From Mycobacterium alsense (GTDB lineage Bacteria; Actinomycetota; Actinomycetes; Mycobacteriales; Mycobacteriaceae), in assembly GCF_002086635.1 (NCBI RefSeq), contig NZ_MVHD01000058.1, positions 1-32,698 on the forward strand: a stretch of 32,698 nucleotides of DNA. Reading direction: 5' to 3'. Made by a program: the position numbers and the translations under genes. Shown here piece after piece: positions 1 through 8,516 of this stretch (position 1 is the stretch's first letter; the number at the start of each line of letters is the position of its first letter). Below the pieces are notes generated by a model, which saw only the letters and a program-made list of their open reading frames with translations, searched no databases and had not been told where the DNA came from.

Positions 1-1
1 C

Positions 2-481
2 GGCGGCAGCGGCGGGCTGTTGTACGGCAACGGCGGCCGTGGCGGCGCCGGCGCGGCCAGCAGCGCGCCCGCCCCCAACGGAGCCGGCGGCAACGGCGGA
101 ATCGGCGGCAGCGCCGGGCTGTTCGGCGGCGGCGGGGCCGGTGGCAACGGCGGCGACGGCCCGCACGGCGGGACCGGCGGCAACGGCGGCGCCGGCGGGC
201 GGATATACGGCCCCGGCGGGTCCGGCGGCCGCGGCGGTTCGGGCGCGGTCACCAACGGCCCGGGCGGATCCGGTGGCGCTGGCGGGCTGATCGGCGACGG
301 TGGGGGCGGCGGCGACGCCGGCATCGGCGGCGGCGCCGGCAACATCGGTGGCGCCGGCGGCAACGCGCAGCTGATCGGCAACGGCGGCAACGGCGGGAAC
401 AGCTCGGGCGTCGCGGTCGGCGGCCCCGGCGGCAGGGGCGGGCTGCTGTTCGGCGCGGACGGTGCCCACGGCACTCCCTAG
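2..481 (+). CDS. PGRS-type glycine-rich protein, C-terminal part (5' end outside window)
   Basis: An open frame enters from the left edge and stops at TAG 479-481. It encodes about 159 residues made almost wholly of Gly-Gly-X and Gly-Asn-Gly-Gly triplets, ending in a short non-repeat tail (LLFGADGAHGTP). This is the composition of the repeat domain of mycobacterial PE_PGRS proteins, which are cell-surface or type VII-secreted proteins of uncertain function. The N-terminal PE (or other) domain that would settle the family lies outside the window, so the PE_PGRS name is inferred from the repeat. The gene converges on the minus-strand gene ending at 553. A compact hairpin follows the stop directly. 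Confidence 0.8.
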   Translation, partial: GGSGGLLYGNGGRGGAGAASSAPAPNGAGGNGGIGGSAGLFGGGGAGGNGGDGPHGGTGGNGGAGGRIYGPGGSGGRGGSGAVTNGPGGSGGAGGLIGDGGGGGDAGIGGGAGNIGGAGGNAQLIGNGGNGGNSSGVAVGGPGGRGGLLFGADGAHGTP

Positions 482-496
482 CCCGGCTTGGCCGGG
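482..496 (+). terminator. Hairpin after the PGRS gene
   Basis: CCCGGC, loop TTG, GCCGGG form a perfect 6-bp stem with a 3-nt loop starting one base after the stop codon and followed by TTAAACC. It lies between convergent genes, so a terminator role is likely. There is no T-run, as is common in mycobacteria. Confidence 0.45.
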
Positions 497-552
497 TTAA
501 ACCCCACGCTCCCAACGAGTCTCACGTGCCGCCCTCGGGGGCGGCGGCGAAG

Positions 553-1368
553 TTAGAAGGCCGGCCACGGAATGGGACGGTGCCGATTGGGCCCCGGCAT
601 GACCGGGTCGTCCAGCAGCGCGAGCGCGCGTGCGCGCAGCGCGGCGATCTCCGCGCGGGTGATGTGCCCGGCCAGCTCGTCGCCCAGCTCGCCGGTCAGG
701 GCCTCGGCGAGACCGGCCACGGCCTCGAGCATCTGCTCGTCGACCGGCTTGCCGGCCCAGCCCCACAACACCGTGCGCAGCTTTTCCTCGACGTGCAGGC
801 TCACGCCGTGGTCGACGCCGTAGATGTGGCCGTCGACGTCGCGCAGGACGTGGCCGCCCTTGCGGTCGGCGTTGTTGATCAGCACGTCGAAGACCGCCAT
901 CCGCCACAACCGGATGTCGTCGGCGTGCATCAGGACGACCTCGTCGCCGCGGTAGTCGTAGGCCCGCAGCACCGGCAGGTAACCCGCCTGCGCCCTGTTG
1001 GCCGGAAACAGGTCGACCAAGTCCGGGCCAGGCCGGGGATCGGAACCGGCGGCGTCGCCGGGCTGCTCCACCCACAGCTGCAGCATGCCCGGCCCCGCCG
1101 GCCCGTGCCGAATCACGGTGTAGGGCACCAGGTTCCAGCCCATCTGCACCGAGACCAGGTAGGCGCCCAGCTCGCGGCCGGCCAGCGTCCCGTCGGGAAA
1201 GTCCCACAGCGGCGCCTCACCCGAGATCGGCTTGTAGACGCAGTGCACGCTGGACTCGCCGAGCGTCGACTCGCACAGGAAGGTGGCGTTGCTGGCCGAG
1301 CGGATGCGTCCGAGGACCGTCAGCTCGCCGTCCCGCAACACCTCACGCCGGTCACTCTTCGAGGTCAT
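553..1368 (-). CDS. SCO1664-family protein, PI3/4-kinase-like fold (Rv2133c-like)
   Basis: About 271 residues if it starts at ATG 1368. The frame stays open to 1485, but the extra 39 residues (Arg- and Ala-rich) overlap the DUF3090 coding region and look like a shadow. It matches the actinobacterial SCO1664 family, noted for distant similarity to phosphatidylinositol 3/4-kinases. Visible kinase-like features are a possible ATP lysine in VYKP (K46), NNADRKGG near 165-172 resembling a catalytic loop with D168, and YGVDHG near 183-188 in the place of a metal-binding DFG. The substrate is unknown. The start overlaps the end of the DUF3090 gene by 17 bases, so the two are probably co-translated. 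Family membership is firm; kinase activity is inference. Confidence 0.85.
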   Translation of the reverse strand: MTSKSDRREVLRDGELTVLGRIRSASNATFLCESTLGESSVHCVYKPISGEAPLWDFPDGTLAGRELGAYLVSVQMGWNLVPYTVIRHGPAGPGMLQLWVEQPGDAAGSDPRPGPDLVDLFPANRAQAGYLPVLRAYDYRGDEVVLMHADDIRLWRMAVFDVLINNADRKGGHVLRDVDGHIYGVDHGVSLHVEEKLRTVLWGWAGKPVDEQMLEAVAGLAEALTGELGDELAGHITRAEIAALRARALALLDDPVMPGPNRHRPIPWPAF

Positions 1369-1939
1369 CGTCCGGCCCGAGCAGCGCGCTGCGCCTGTAG
1401 CCGTTGGTGCGCGCGCAGATGTGGCCGTCGGGGTCCAACGGTTCGTCGCACAGCGGGCACGGCGGGCGTCCGGCCGAGATGACACGGTTGGAGCGGGTTG
1501 CGAACTGGCGCGCCGTCTCCGGCGTCAGGAACACCCGCACGGCGTCGGGACCCTCGTCGGTGTCGTCGAGCACCACCGAGGCGTCGAACTCGGCGTCGGT
1601 GACGGCCAGCAGCTCGACCACCACGGTCTGCGCCTCCGAATCCCAGCCGAGCCCCATGGTGCCGACCCGGAACTCCGCGTCGACCGGTGTGATCAACGGG
1701 TTCAGGTCGTCGATCTCGGCGGGTTCGGGGGGAACGGGCGTGCCGAATCGGCGATTCACCTCGAGCAGCAGGGCGCCGATGCGCTCGGCGAGCACCGCGA
1801 CCTGTTGCTTCTCCAGCACCACCGACACCACGCGCGAATCTCCCACGGCCTGGATGTAAAACGTCCGATTGCCGGGCTCGCCAACGGTCCCGGCCACGAA
1901 GCGGTCGGGCGTGCGGAAGACGTGAATTGCGCGGGCCAT
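1352..1939 (-). CDS. DUF3090 family protein (Rv2134c-like)
   Basis: 195 residues, close to the usual family length. The ATG at 1939 has a strong GGAGGTG ribosome binding site four bases or so upstream, which fixes the start. DUF3090 proteins occur across Actinobacteria beside the SCO1664-like protein and a histidine-phosphatase-family protein, as here. The C-terminus carries C161-x2-C164-x8-H173-x-C175, a plausible single zinc site (my inference). The rest looks like a mixed alpha/beta soluble domain with no signal peptide or membrane segment. Function is unknown; the conserved three-gene neighbourhood suggests a shared pathway. Confidence 0.85.
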   Translation of the reverse strand: MARAIHVFRTPDRFVAGTVGEPGNRTFYIQAVGDSRVVSVVLEKQQVAVLAERIGALLLEVNRRFGTPVPPEPAEIDDLNPLITPVDAEFRVGTMGLGWDSEAQTVVVELLAVTDAEFDASVVLDDTDEGPDAVRVFLTPETARQFATRSNRVISAGRPPCPLCDEPLDPDGHICARTNGYRRSALLGPDDDLEE

Positions 1940-2023
1940 GGCACCTCCAAAATACCGGCTGTCCCCGTTGCCATGCGATGCGAATTGCCCCGGTTCGCCC
2001 GTTTCAAGCGGAATCAGGTGTGA

Positions 2024-2776
2024 TCAATCCGCGGAGCCACCGACCACCGCGTCGCTCGACGGCGCCGGCTCGGCCGATCCGGATGGCGCCTCGCCGTTCG
2101 ACTCGCGGTGAGCGTCATCCCCGTTGGCCTCCTTCGCCGGAGGGCCGGCCCGCAACGCGGCGGCCAGCCGCGCGCCGGTGTGGTTGACGTGCAACACGAA
2201 CGGCCTCAGCGGCGTGTAGCTGATCACGCTCACCGAGCCCGGGTCGGCCGTGACGCGCTGGAACACATCCAGGTGCATGCCGTAGGCGTCGGCCACGACC
2301 GACTTGATGACGTCACCGTGGGTGCAGGCCACCCACAGCGCGTCGCAACCGTGTTCCTCGGCCAGCCGCCGGTCGTGCGCGCGGACGGCGGCGACCGCGC
2401 GCGCCTGCACCTGCGCCAGGCCCTCGCCGCCGGGGAACACCGCCGCGCTGGGATGCGCCTGGACCACCCGCCACAGCGGCTCCTTGGCCAGCTCGCCGAT
2501 CTTGCGGCCCGTCCAGTCGCCGTAATCCACCTCGGCGAGCTGGTCATCGATCAGCGGTTCGAGGCACAGCGCCTCGGCGAGCGGCTGGACCGTCCGCCGG
2601 CACCGCAGCAACGGCGAACTGACCACCGCCCGGATCGGCAGGTCGCCGATGCGGTCGATGAGCCCGGCGGCCTGCTCGCGCCCCTTGTCGTCGAGGTCGA
2701 CGCCCTCCGAGCGGCCGGCCAGGACGCCGGCGGTGTTCGAGGCCGAGCGGCCGTGCCGTAACAGGATGACGGTCAC
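2024..2776 (-). CDS. Histidine phosphatase superfamily protein, MSMEG_4193-like (Rv2135c-like)
   Basis: 250 residues with the full histidine-phosphatase signature. RHGRSASN at 7-14 contains the phospho-accepting His8; an Arg-rich SSPLLRCRRT follows near 53-62, an acidic residue near E82 (AEVDYGDW), and the second catalytic His in CTHGD (about H153). The family covers phosphoglycerate-mutase-like phosphatases, and the substrate cannot be read from sequence. The C-terminal 40 residues are low-complexity Ser, Ala, Glu and Pro. The start is GTG 2776 with only a weak Shine-Dalgarno. The next gene of the set, DUF3090, begins 84 bases downstream. In M. tuberculosis, as I recall it, uppP sits just upstream; here only 61 bases separate this gene from the next. 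Confidence 0.88.
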   Translation of the reverse strand: MTVILLRHGRSASNTAGVLAGRSEGVDLDDKGREQAAGLIDRIGDLPIRAVVSSPLLRCRRTVQPLAEALCLEPLIDDQLAEVDYGDWTGRKIGELAKEPLWRVVQAHPSAAVFPGGEGLAQVQARAVAAVRAHDRRLAEEHGCDALWVACTHGDVIKSVVADAYGMHLDVFQRVTADPGSVSVISYTPLRPFVLHVNHTGARLAAALRAGPPAKEANGDDAHRESNGEAPSGSAEPAPSSDAVVGGSAD

Positions 2777-2837
2777 GACGACGACCGTACCCGTCAGGGG
2801 CGACGCCCTTGTGACGCGATTGGCGCGATCAGCGCGA

Positions 2838-3140
2838 TTAGTGGGAAACCGGCGCGGCGTGCGCGACCGCGTCGCGAACCGCCGCCGTCAGGCTGCGCTC
2901 GTCGGTGAGGTCGATGTCGACCAGGCCGCGGGCGGCCCGGGCCACCACGTCCTCGGCCTGAGGAACGGGCCCGGCCAGGCGCGGCCGGTAAACTTCCACG
3001 ACGAGCGACCGGTGCTCAATGTGGAAGGAAAAACTGCGCCCATCACCAACTTGCCCGTATCCGCTGGCGAAGATCCCTGTCGATATGTCCTCGACAGCAA
3101 ACTCGTTCTGTGCGGTATGCCGGTCAGCGATGACGGTCAT
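2838..3140 (-). CDS. Conserved small mycobacterial protein (Rv2137c-like)
   Basis: 100 residues starting at ATG 3140, with a GGAGAGG ribosome binding site about ten bases upstream. No membrane segment or signal peptide is visible. The sequence alternates beta-like stretches (RSFSFHIEHRSLVVEVYRP) with a C-terminal helix rich in Ala, Asp and Arg. It resembles the hypothetical protein at the same place in M. tuberculosis (Rv2137c, which I recall as longer, 137 residues). It is divergent from lppL, sharing a 109-base intergenic region. Function is not known. Confidence 0.7.
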   Translation of the reverse strand: MTVIADRHTAQNEFAVEDISTGIFASGYGQVGDGRSFSFHIEHRSLVVEVYRPRLAGPVPQAEDVVARAARGLVDIDLTDERSLTAAVRDAVAHAAPVSH

Positions 3141-3249
3141 GTCGCGACGATACCTCTCCAGTGCGACCCGACGTGGGCAACATGACCATATTGGATGCGA
3201 AACCGTTCCCTAAAATTTAATTTTCATACTCCTGACGCGAGGGAAAATA

Positions 3250-4314
3250 TTGCTGCGACGGCCTAGAGGTGGGTTTGAGCGCCGATTTATCGTGTGTCTG
3301 GCTTTGCTGACGCTGGCCGTCGGCGGCGCCGGCTGCTCGAGCAATCCGCTCGACGCCGCGCCGCCGACGATCGATCCTGCCGGCCCGGCGGCCTCGCCGC
3401 CGGTGTCCCGGGTGCCGGCGGGCACGGTGCGACCGGCGGACGCCCGCGCGACGGCGGCAATCTTCGACGGCACCACCCACCAGTTAGCCGTCCTGGCCCC
3501 GCCGGAAAGCCCCGCCGACCCGGCGGCGCCCGCCACCCTCACCGAATTCGGGGACCCGCACGCCGCGCCGCGCGCGGTGCGGTTGCCCGGACCGGCGACC
3601 GCCCTGACCGGCGACGGCCGCGGCAGCGCCTTCCTGTCCACCCGCGGCGGCTACTTCTCGGTCGACCTGTCGACCGGCCACGTGGCGCGGGTCAGCGTCA
3701 CCGGGGCGGAGCGCTCCGACTTCACCGCGATCGCCCGCCGCGCCGACGGCAGGCTGGTGCTGGGCAGCGCCGACGGCGCCGTCTACACGCTGGCCGCGCC
3801 CGCACCGGACGGGACCGTCGCCAGCCGCAGCAAGATCTTCGCGCGCGTGGATGCCCTTGCCGCCCAAGGGAATACGACGGCGGTCCTGGACCGCGGCCAG
3901 ACCTCGGTGACGACGATCGACGCCGACGGCCGCGTCCGGCAGTCGCTGCGTGCCGGGCAAGGCGCGACCACCCTGACCGCCGACCCCCTGGGCCGGGTGC
4001 TGGTCGCCGACACCCGCGGCGGACAGCTGCTGGTGTACGGGGTCGACCCGCTGATCCTGCGCCAGGCCTACCCGGTGCGGCAGGCCCCCTACGGGCTCGC
4101 AGGATCCCATGGACTCGCGTGGGTGTCCCAGACCGCGTCGAACACCGTCATTGGTTACGATCTGTCAACCGGAATCCCCGTCGAAAGGGCGCGATACCCA
4201 ACCGTGCAGCAGCCGAACTCCCTGGCTTTCGACGAAGCGTCGGGCACCCTGTACGTGGTGTCGGGGTCGGGTGCGGGCGTGCAGGTCATCGAGCACGCGG
4301 CGGGCACCCCGTGA
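3250..4314 (+). CDS. lppL: LppL-like lipoprotein with beta-propeller-type repeats
   Basis: 354 residues from a TTG start at 3250, chosen because GAGGGA lies 5-6 bases before it. The N-terminus has an Arg-rich n-region, a hydrophobic stretch (FIVCLALLTLAVGGAG) and a Cys near residue 29, as in an exported lipoprotein. The lipobox is unusual: Gly, not Leu, at -3 (GGAGC). The mature part has repeated four-strand-like units (GRLVLGSADGAVYTL, GRVLVADTRGGQLLVYG, SGTLYVVSGSGAGVQVIE), typical of NHL/YVTN-like beta-propellers. Position directly before pyrD matches M. tuberculosis Rv2138 (LppL). The stop overlaps the start of the next gene as GTGA. The role is unknown; surface exposure is inferred. Confidence 0.85.
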   Translation: MLRRPRGGFERRFIVCLALLTLAVGGAGCSSNPLDAAPPTIDPAGPAASPPVSRVPAGTVRPADARATAAIFDGTTHQLAVLAPPESPADPAAPATLTEFGDPHAAPRAVRLPGPATALTGDGRGSAFLSTRGGYFSVDLSTGHVARVSVTGAERSDFTAIARRADGRLVLGSADGAVYTLAAPAPDGTVASRSKIFARVDALAAQGNTTAVLDRGQTSVTTIDADGRVRQSLRAGQGATTLTADPLGRVLVADTRGGQLLVYGVDPLILRQAYPVRQAPYGLAGSHGLAWVSQTASNTVIGYDLSTGIPVERARYPTVQQPNSLAFDEASGTLYVVSGSGAGVQVIEHAAGTP

Positions 4315-4561
4315 CCGCGCCGCGGTGGAACCGGCTGCCCGCGGGCTGGGACGCCGAGATGTCCGACGAATACGAGTGGATCCCGTTGCGCCTGCCGCCG
4401 GAGGTGACCCGTCTCAGCGCGTCGACCCGGCTGTCCATCGAGGCCGAATACCGCGGCTGGGAACTGACCCGGGTGCGGCTCTACACCGACGGCAGCAGGC
4501 GAGTCCTTTTGCGCCGCAAGAAATCTCGTCTGGACGACCGGCGGCCCGACCAGCCGGAACT

Positions 4562-4565
<4 letters not shown>
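4311..4565 (+). CDS. DUF5703 family small protein
   Basis: 84 residues from GTG 4311, which overlaps the lppL stop as GTGA. An internal ATG at 4359 (MSDEYEW) is an alternative start. The core, with YEWIPLRLPP, LSIEAEYRGWELTRVRLY and a basic RRVLLRRKK segment, fits the DUF5703 family of short actinobacterial proteins as I remember it. It is soluble, with no signal peptide. Its stop overlaps the pyrD start as a second GTGA, so it should be translated together with pyrD. Function is unknown. The small size and double overlap make this gene easy to miss. Confidence 0.75.
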
Positions 4566-5659
<1,094 letters not shown>

Positions 5660-5873
5660 CCCGGCCCAGTCCCGGAAGGTGCCAGCAAACAACCTATTGG
5701 GCACATGTCGACTAATAGGGTTTGCACGTGTGACCAATACAGGCTTGTGCATTTCCGTAACGAGCTGTTAGAAACGGTTCACGAGCCGATGTTTAGCGCG
5801 CCAAAATTTGGGCAGTAGTGTGGTGTTGTCGCGCAGTTGGCAAACGGGGTTGACTCTTCGAGGGGAGACTGCG

Positions 5874-7913
5874 ATGTCGTTTGTTCTTACAGCGCCGGAG
5901 ACGGTCGCGGCCGCCGCCTCGAACCTGGCGGGTATCGGGTCGACACTGCACGAGGCCACCGCGGCGGCGGCGGGCCAAACGACCGCCATCACATCGGCGG
6001 CCGCCGACGACGTTTCGCTCGCCCTCTCCGAGTTGTTCGGCTCCTACGGCCAGCAATTCCAGGCCTTGAGCGCACAAGCGGCGGCGTTCCACAACGAATT
6101 CGTGAAGCTCCTGAACAATGGGGCGGCGGCCTATCTCGGCGCCGAGATGATCAACGCGCAGCAGACGATGACCGCGAGCGGCGCGGCCGCCGCGACCGAC
6201 CCCCTGCTCGGCGGCTTGCTCGGCGGCGGTTCGGGCGGCGGCGGGCTGCTCGGCGGATTGCTCGGCGGCGGCTCGAGCGGCGGCGGGCTGCTCGGCGGCC
6301 TGCTCGGCGGTTCGGGCACCGGCGGGCTGCTCGGCGGGTTGGGCCCGATACTGGGTGGCTTCAACACCATCGGAGCCCAATTCGCCAACGGCTTCGGCTC
6401 CTTGCTCTTCAACCCGGCGATCATCAATGCGTTCCCGACCCTGAGCGATTTCTTCGGGCCGTTCAACCTCGGCAACCTGACCCCGGGCTTGAGCCTGACC
6501 TCGGGCCCCCTTGGCGCCCTGCTGGGCCCGACCCTCAACGGCATCGGGCTGGACCTGGGCAACTTCGTGTCCAACGAGCTGGTCAATGGCATAACCCTGG
6601 CCAACCTTTTGGGCGTGGGCACCGGGCTCGTCCAGGACGTGCCCCTGCTGCAGGGACTCGCGCCCGCGCTGAATTCCCTGCTGCCCGGGCTGATTCCCGG
6701 GGTGCCGGGCCCGGCTCCCGCCCCCAACCCGTGGGTGGTCCTCGGCGAAACCACGGTCATCAACCTCAACCTGATGGGCTCTCAGTTCGCGGCCCACCCG
6801 TTCCCGATCCTGAATCAGATCGTCGCCAACCAGAACCACTACGCGCAGATCTTCTGGAACGGCATCGCGACCGACCTCCAGGGCTTCCCGGCGAACGTGC
6901 CGGCGAACATCCAGATCGCCCTCCAGGGCGCGTCGACGTTCAATCCGGCCGCCATCGGACAGGACTTCGTCAACGGCACGACCGGCTTCTGGGGGACGGT
7001 CGGCACGTCGCTGAACAAGATGGGCACGGATCTCCAGCTGACGATTCCCACCGCCAGCAACGACATGGCTCTGGCCGGCCAGGCGATCCTGGCGGGCGAT
7101 TACTTCGGCGCGGTGCAGGCCGCGGCGCATGCCCCGATCGATCTGTTCATCACGGGATTCGACACCAGCCAGTTGGCGATCGGCGGCAAGGTCGACAACC
7201 TCTTCCCACCGGAATTCCAGGTCACCATCGCGGGTCCGGTCGGGCTGGAGGGCCCGGCCGCCGAGTTGCTCCCCATCCTGACCGCCCTCGGGCAGCAGCC
7301 GGTGGGGCTGGCGAGCCTGGTCCCGCACGGGTCCATCCCCGGAATGATGGTCGGCAACTTCGCCAACGCGATCGACACCCTCGTCAACGCGAACGTCACG
7401 GCGAGCTTCGCACTGACCGTCGGTGCGACGCTGAACCCCGTAGGCATCGGCGGTACCCTGGCCGGCGCCGCCATCTTCGGCCTGCCGCTTCAGCTGGGCT
7501 TCGCGATACTGGGCCCGCCGTTCGCGATGGCGAACGGAATCGCCCAGGGCGCAACGGCCTTCGGTGCCGCGGCTCAGACCGGCAACGTGCTGGGAATGCT
7601 GAACGCGATCGGGGATATGCCCGCCTACGCGATGAACGGCTTCCTCAACGGCCAGCTCCTGGTGGACCTGCCGCTCCCCATCGCCGTGTCGAAGGCGGGG
7701 CTGGGCACTTTGGTCGTACCGGCCGTGGCACACGTCCCCTTCGACGGGCTTCTCACGCCGCCCGAACCGCTGACGGTCACCATCCCGGCCGGCGTGGCGG
7801 GCATAACGGTCCCCATCAACGCCACCCTCGGCGGCACGCAATTCGGGGGCCTCTTCCCGACGCTGTTCAACACGATCCCAGAGGCGATCGCCCAAGCGAT
7901 CACCCCCCCCTGA
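5874..7913 (+). CDS. PE family protein with Gly-Leu linker and large C-terminal domain
   Basis: 679 residues from ATG 5874, with GAGGGGA seven bases upstream. The frame is open 66 bases further up, but MSFVLTAPE is the classic PE-domain start. The helical-hairpin PE domain spans about 1-95 and ends with YLGAE (87-91), fitting the YxxxD/E type VII secretion motif. Residues 109-163 are a linker of repeated LLGGLLGGG(S)GGG units. The remaining 500 or so residues are hydrophobic, Gly/Asn/Pro-rich and not repetitive, like the long C-termini of some PE and PPE proteins; no catalytic motif is evident to me. There is no PPE partner next to it. It sits between pyrD and the PEBP gene, where I recall no PE gene in M. 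tuberculosis, so it is probably a lineage-specific insertion. Export through an ESX system is inferred from the motif. Confidence 0.9.
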   Translation: MSFVLTAPETVAAAASNLAGIGSTLHEATAAAAGQTTAITSAAADDVSLALSELFGSYGQQFQALSAQAAAFHNEFVKLLNNGAAAYLGAEMINAQQTMTASGAAAATDPLLGGLLGGGSGGGGLLGGLLGGGSSGGGLLGGLLGGSGTGGLLGGLGPILGGFNTIGAQFANGFGSLLFNPAIINAFPTLSDFFGPFNLGNLTPGLSLTSGPLGALLGPTLNGIGLDLGNFVSNELVNGITLANLLGVGTGLVQDVPLLQGLAPALNSLLPGLIPGVPGPAPAPNPWVVLGETTVINLNLMGSQFAAHPFPILNQIVANQNHYAQIFWNGIATDLQGFPANVPANIQIALQGASTFNPAAIGQDFVNGTTGFWGTVGTSLNKMGTDLQLTIPTASNDMALAGQAILAGDYFGAVQAAAHAPIDLFITGFDTSQLAIGGKVDNLFPPEFQVTIAGPVGLEGPAAELLPILTALGQQPVGLASLVPHGSIPGMMVGNFANAIDTLVNANVTASFALTVGATLNPVGIGGTLAGAAIFGLPLQLGFAILGPPFAMANGIAQGATAFGAAAQTGNVLGMLNAIGDMPAYAMNGFLNGQLLVDLPLPIAVSKAGLGTLVVPAVAHVPFDGLLTPPEPLTVTIPAGVAGITVPINATLGGTQFGGLFPTLFNTIPEAIAQAITPP

Positions 7914-7915
7914 GC

Positions 7916-7962
7916 TAGGGGCCACGCACAGCCGCGCCACGATTCGGCGGGGTGATCCCCTA
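7916..7962. terminator. Possible hairpin between convergent PE and PEBP genes
   Basis: TAGGGG (7916-7921) can pair with CCCCTA (7957-7962). An inner CCG/CGG pairing is possible, but the loop is long. It lies between two converging stop codons and overlaps the PEBP stop. Weak evidence for a shared terminator. Confidence 0.3.
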
Positions 7963-8490
7963 CGTCTGCTCGTAGGTGCCGTAGATGTAGGCCCGCGCGA
8001 TCGCGTGCTGAAACAGGTTGAATCCCAGGAAGGCCGGGCTGGCGTCCTCGGGCAGGTCGAGCTTGTCGACGTCGACGGCGTGCACCGCGACGTAGTAACG
8101 GTGCGGCCCGTGGCCCGGCGGCGGCGCGGCCCCGACGTAGCGGCGCATCCCGGCGTCGTTGACCAACGTCAGGGCGCCGCCCGGCAGCTCGCGGCCGTCG
8201 CCGGCGTTGTCGGGCAACTCGGTGACGTCGGCGGGCAGGTTGGCCACCGCCCAGTGCCAGAACCCGGACAGCGTCGGGGCGTCCGGGTCGTAGACGGTGA
8301 CCGCGAAGCTGCGGGTCTCCTCCGGGAACCCCGACCAGCTCAGCTGCGGGCTGACGTCCTCCCCGCCGGCGCCCATGATCCCGCTGATCTGCGGGCTGGC
8401 CAGCGGCTGACCGTTGGTGATCGAGTTGGACGTCAGCTTGAACGACGGAAGCTTGGGCAGCGCGTCGTACGGGTCGGACGGCGAGCTCAT
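7960..8490 (-). CDS. YbhB/YbcL family Raf-kinase-inhibitor-like (PEBP) protein (Rv2140c-like)
   Basis: 176 residues from ATG 8490, with GAGAGGAT upstream. Phosphatidylethanolamine-binding-protein fold signatures are present: YDPDAPT (67-73), with the ligand-pocket Asp and Pro, and GPHRYYVAVHAVD (128-140), with the conserved His-Arg pair. It has no signal peptide, so it is probably cytoplasmic. Bacterial members bind small anionic or lipid ligands; the physiological role in mycobacteria is not settled. It is followed in transcription order by the end of the PE gene on the other strand and preceded by the M20 peptidase, 26 bases away. Confidence 0.93.
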   Translation of the reverse strand: MSSPSDPYDALPKLPSFKLTSNSITNGQPLASPQISGIMGAGGEDVSPQLSWSGFPEETRSFAVTVYDPDAPTLSGFWHWAVANLPADVTELPDNAGDGRELPGGALTLVNDAGMRRYVGAAPPPGHGPHRYYVAVHAVDVDKLDLPEDASPAFLGFNLFQHAIARAYIYGTYEQT

Positions 8491-8516
8491 GAACGATCCT
8501 CTCGTGTTGTTGTCGG

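Noticed and set aside
2..481. Short repeats at the left edge as a CRISPR array
   Set aside because: The repeats are 9-base Gly-Gly-X codons in an open frame with no unique spacers.
3190..3250. AT-rich stretch before lppL as a mobile-element end
   Set aside because: Too short, no inverted repeats or target duplications; more likely the divergent promoter region.
5793..7940. 715-codon minus-strand open frame across the PE gene
   Set aside because: Antisense shadow of the PE coding frame; the PE protein starts with a classic PE domain and has a ribosome site.
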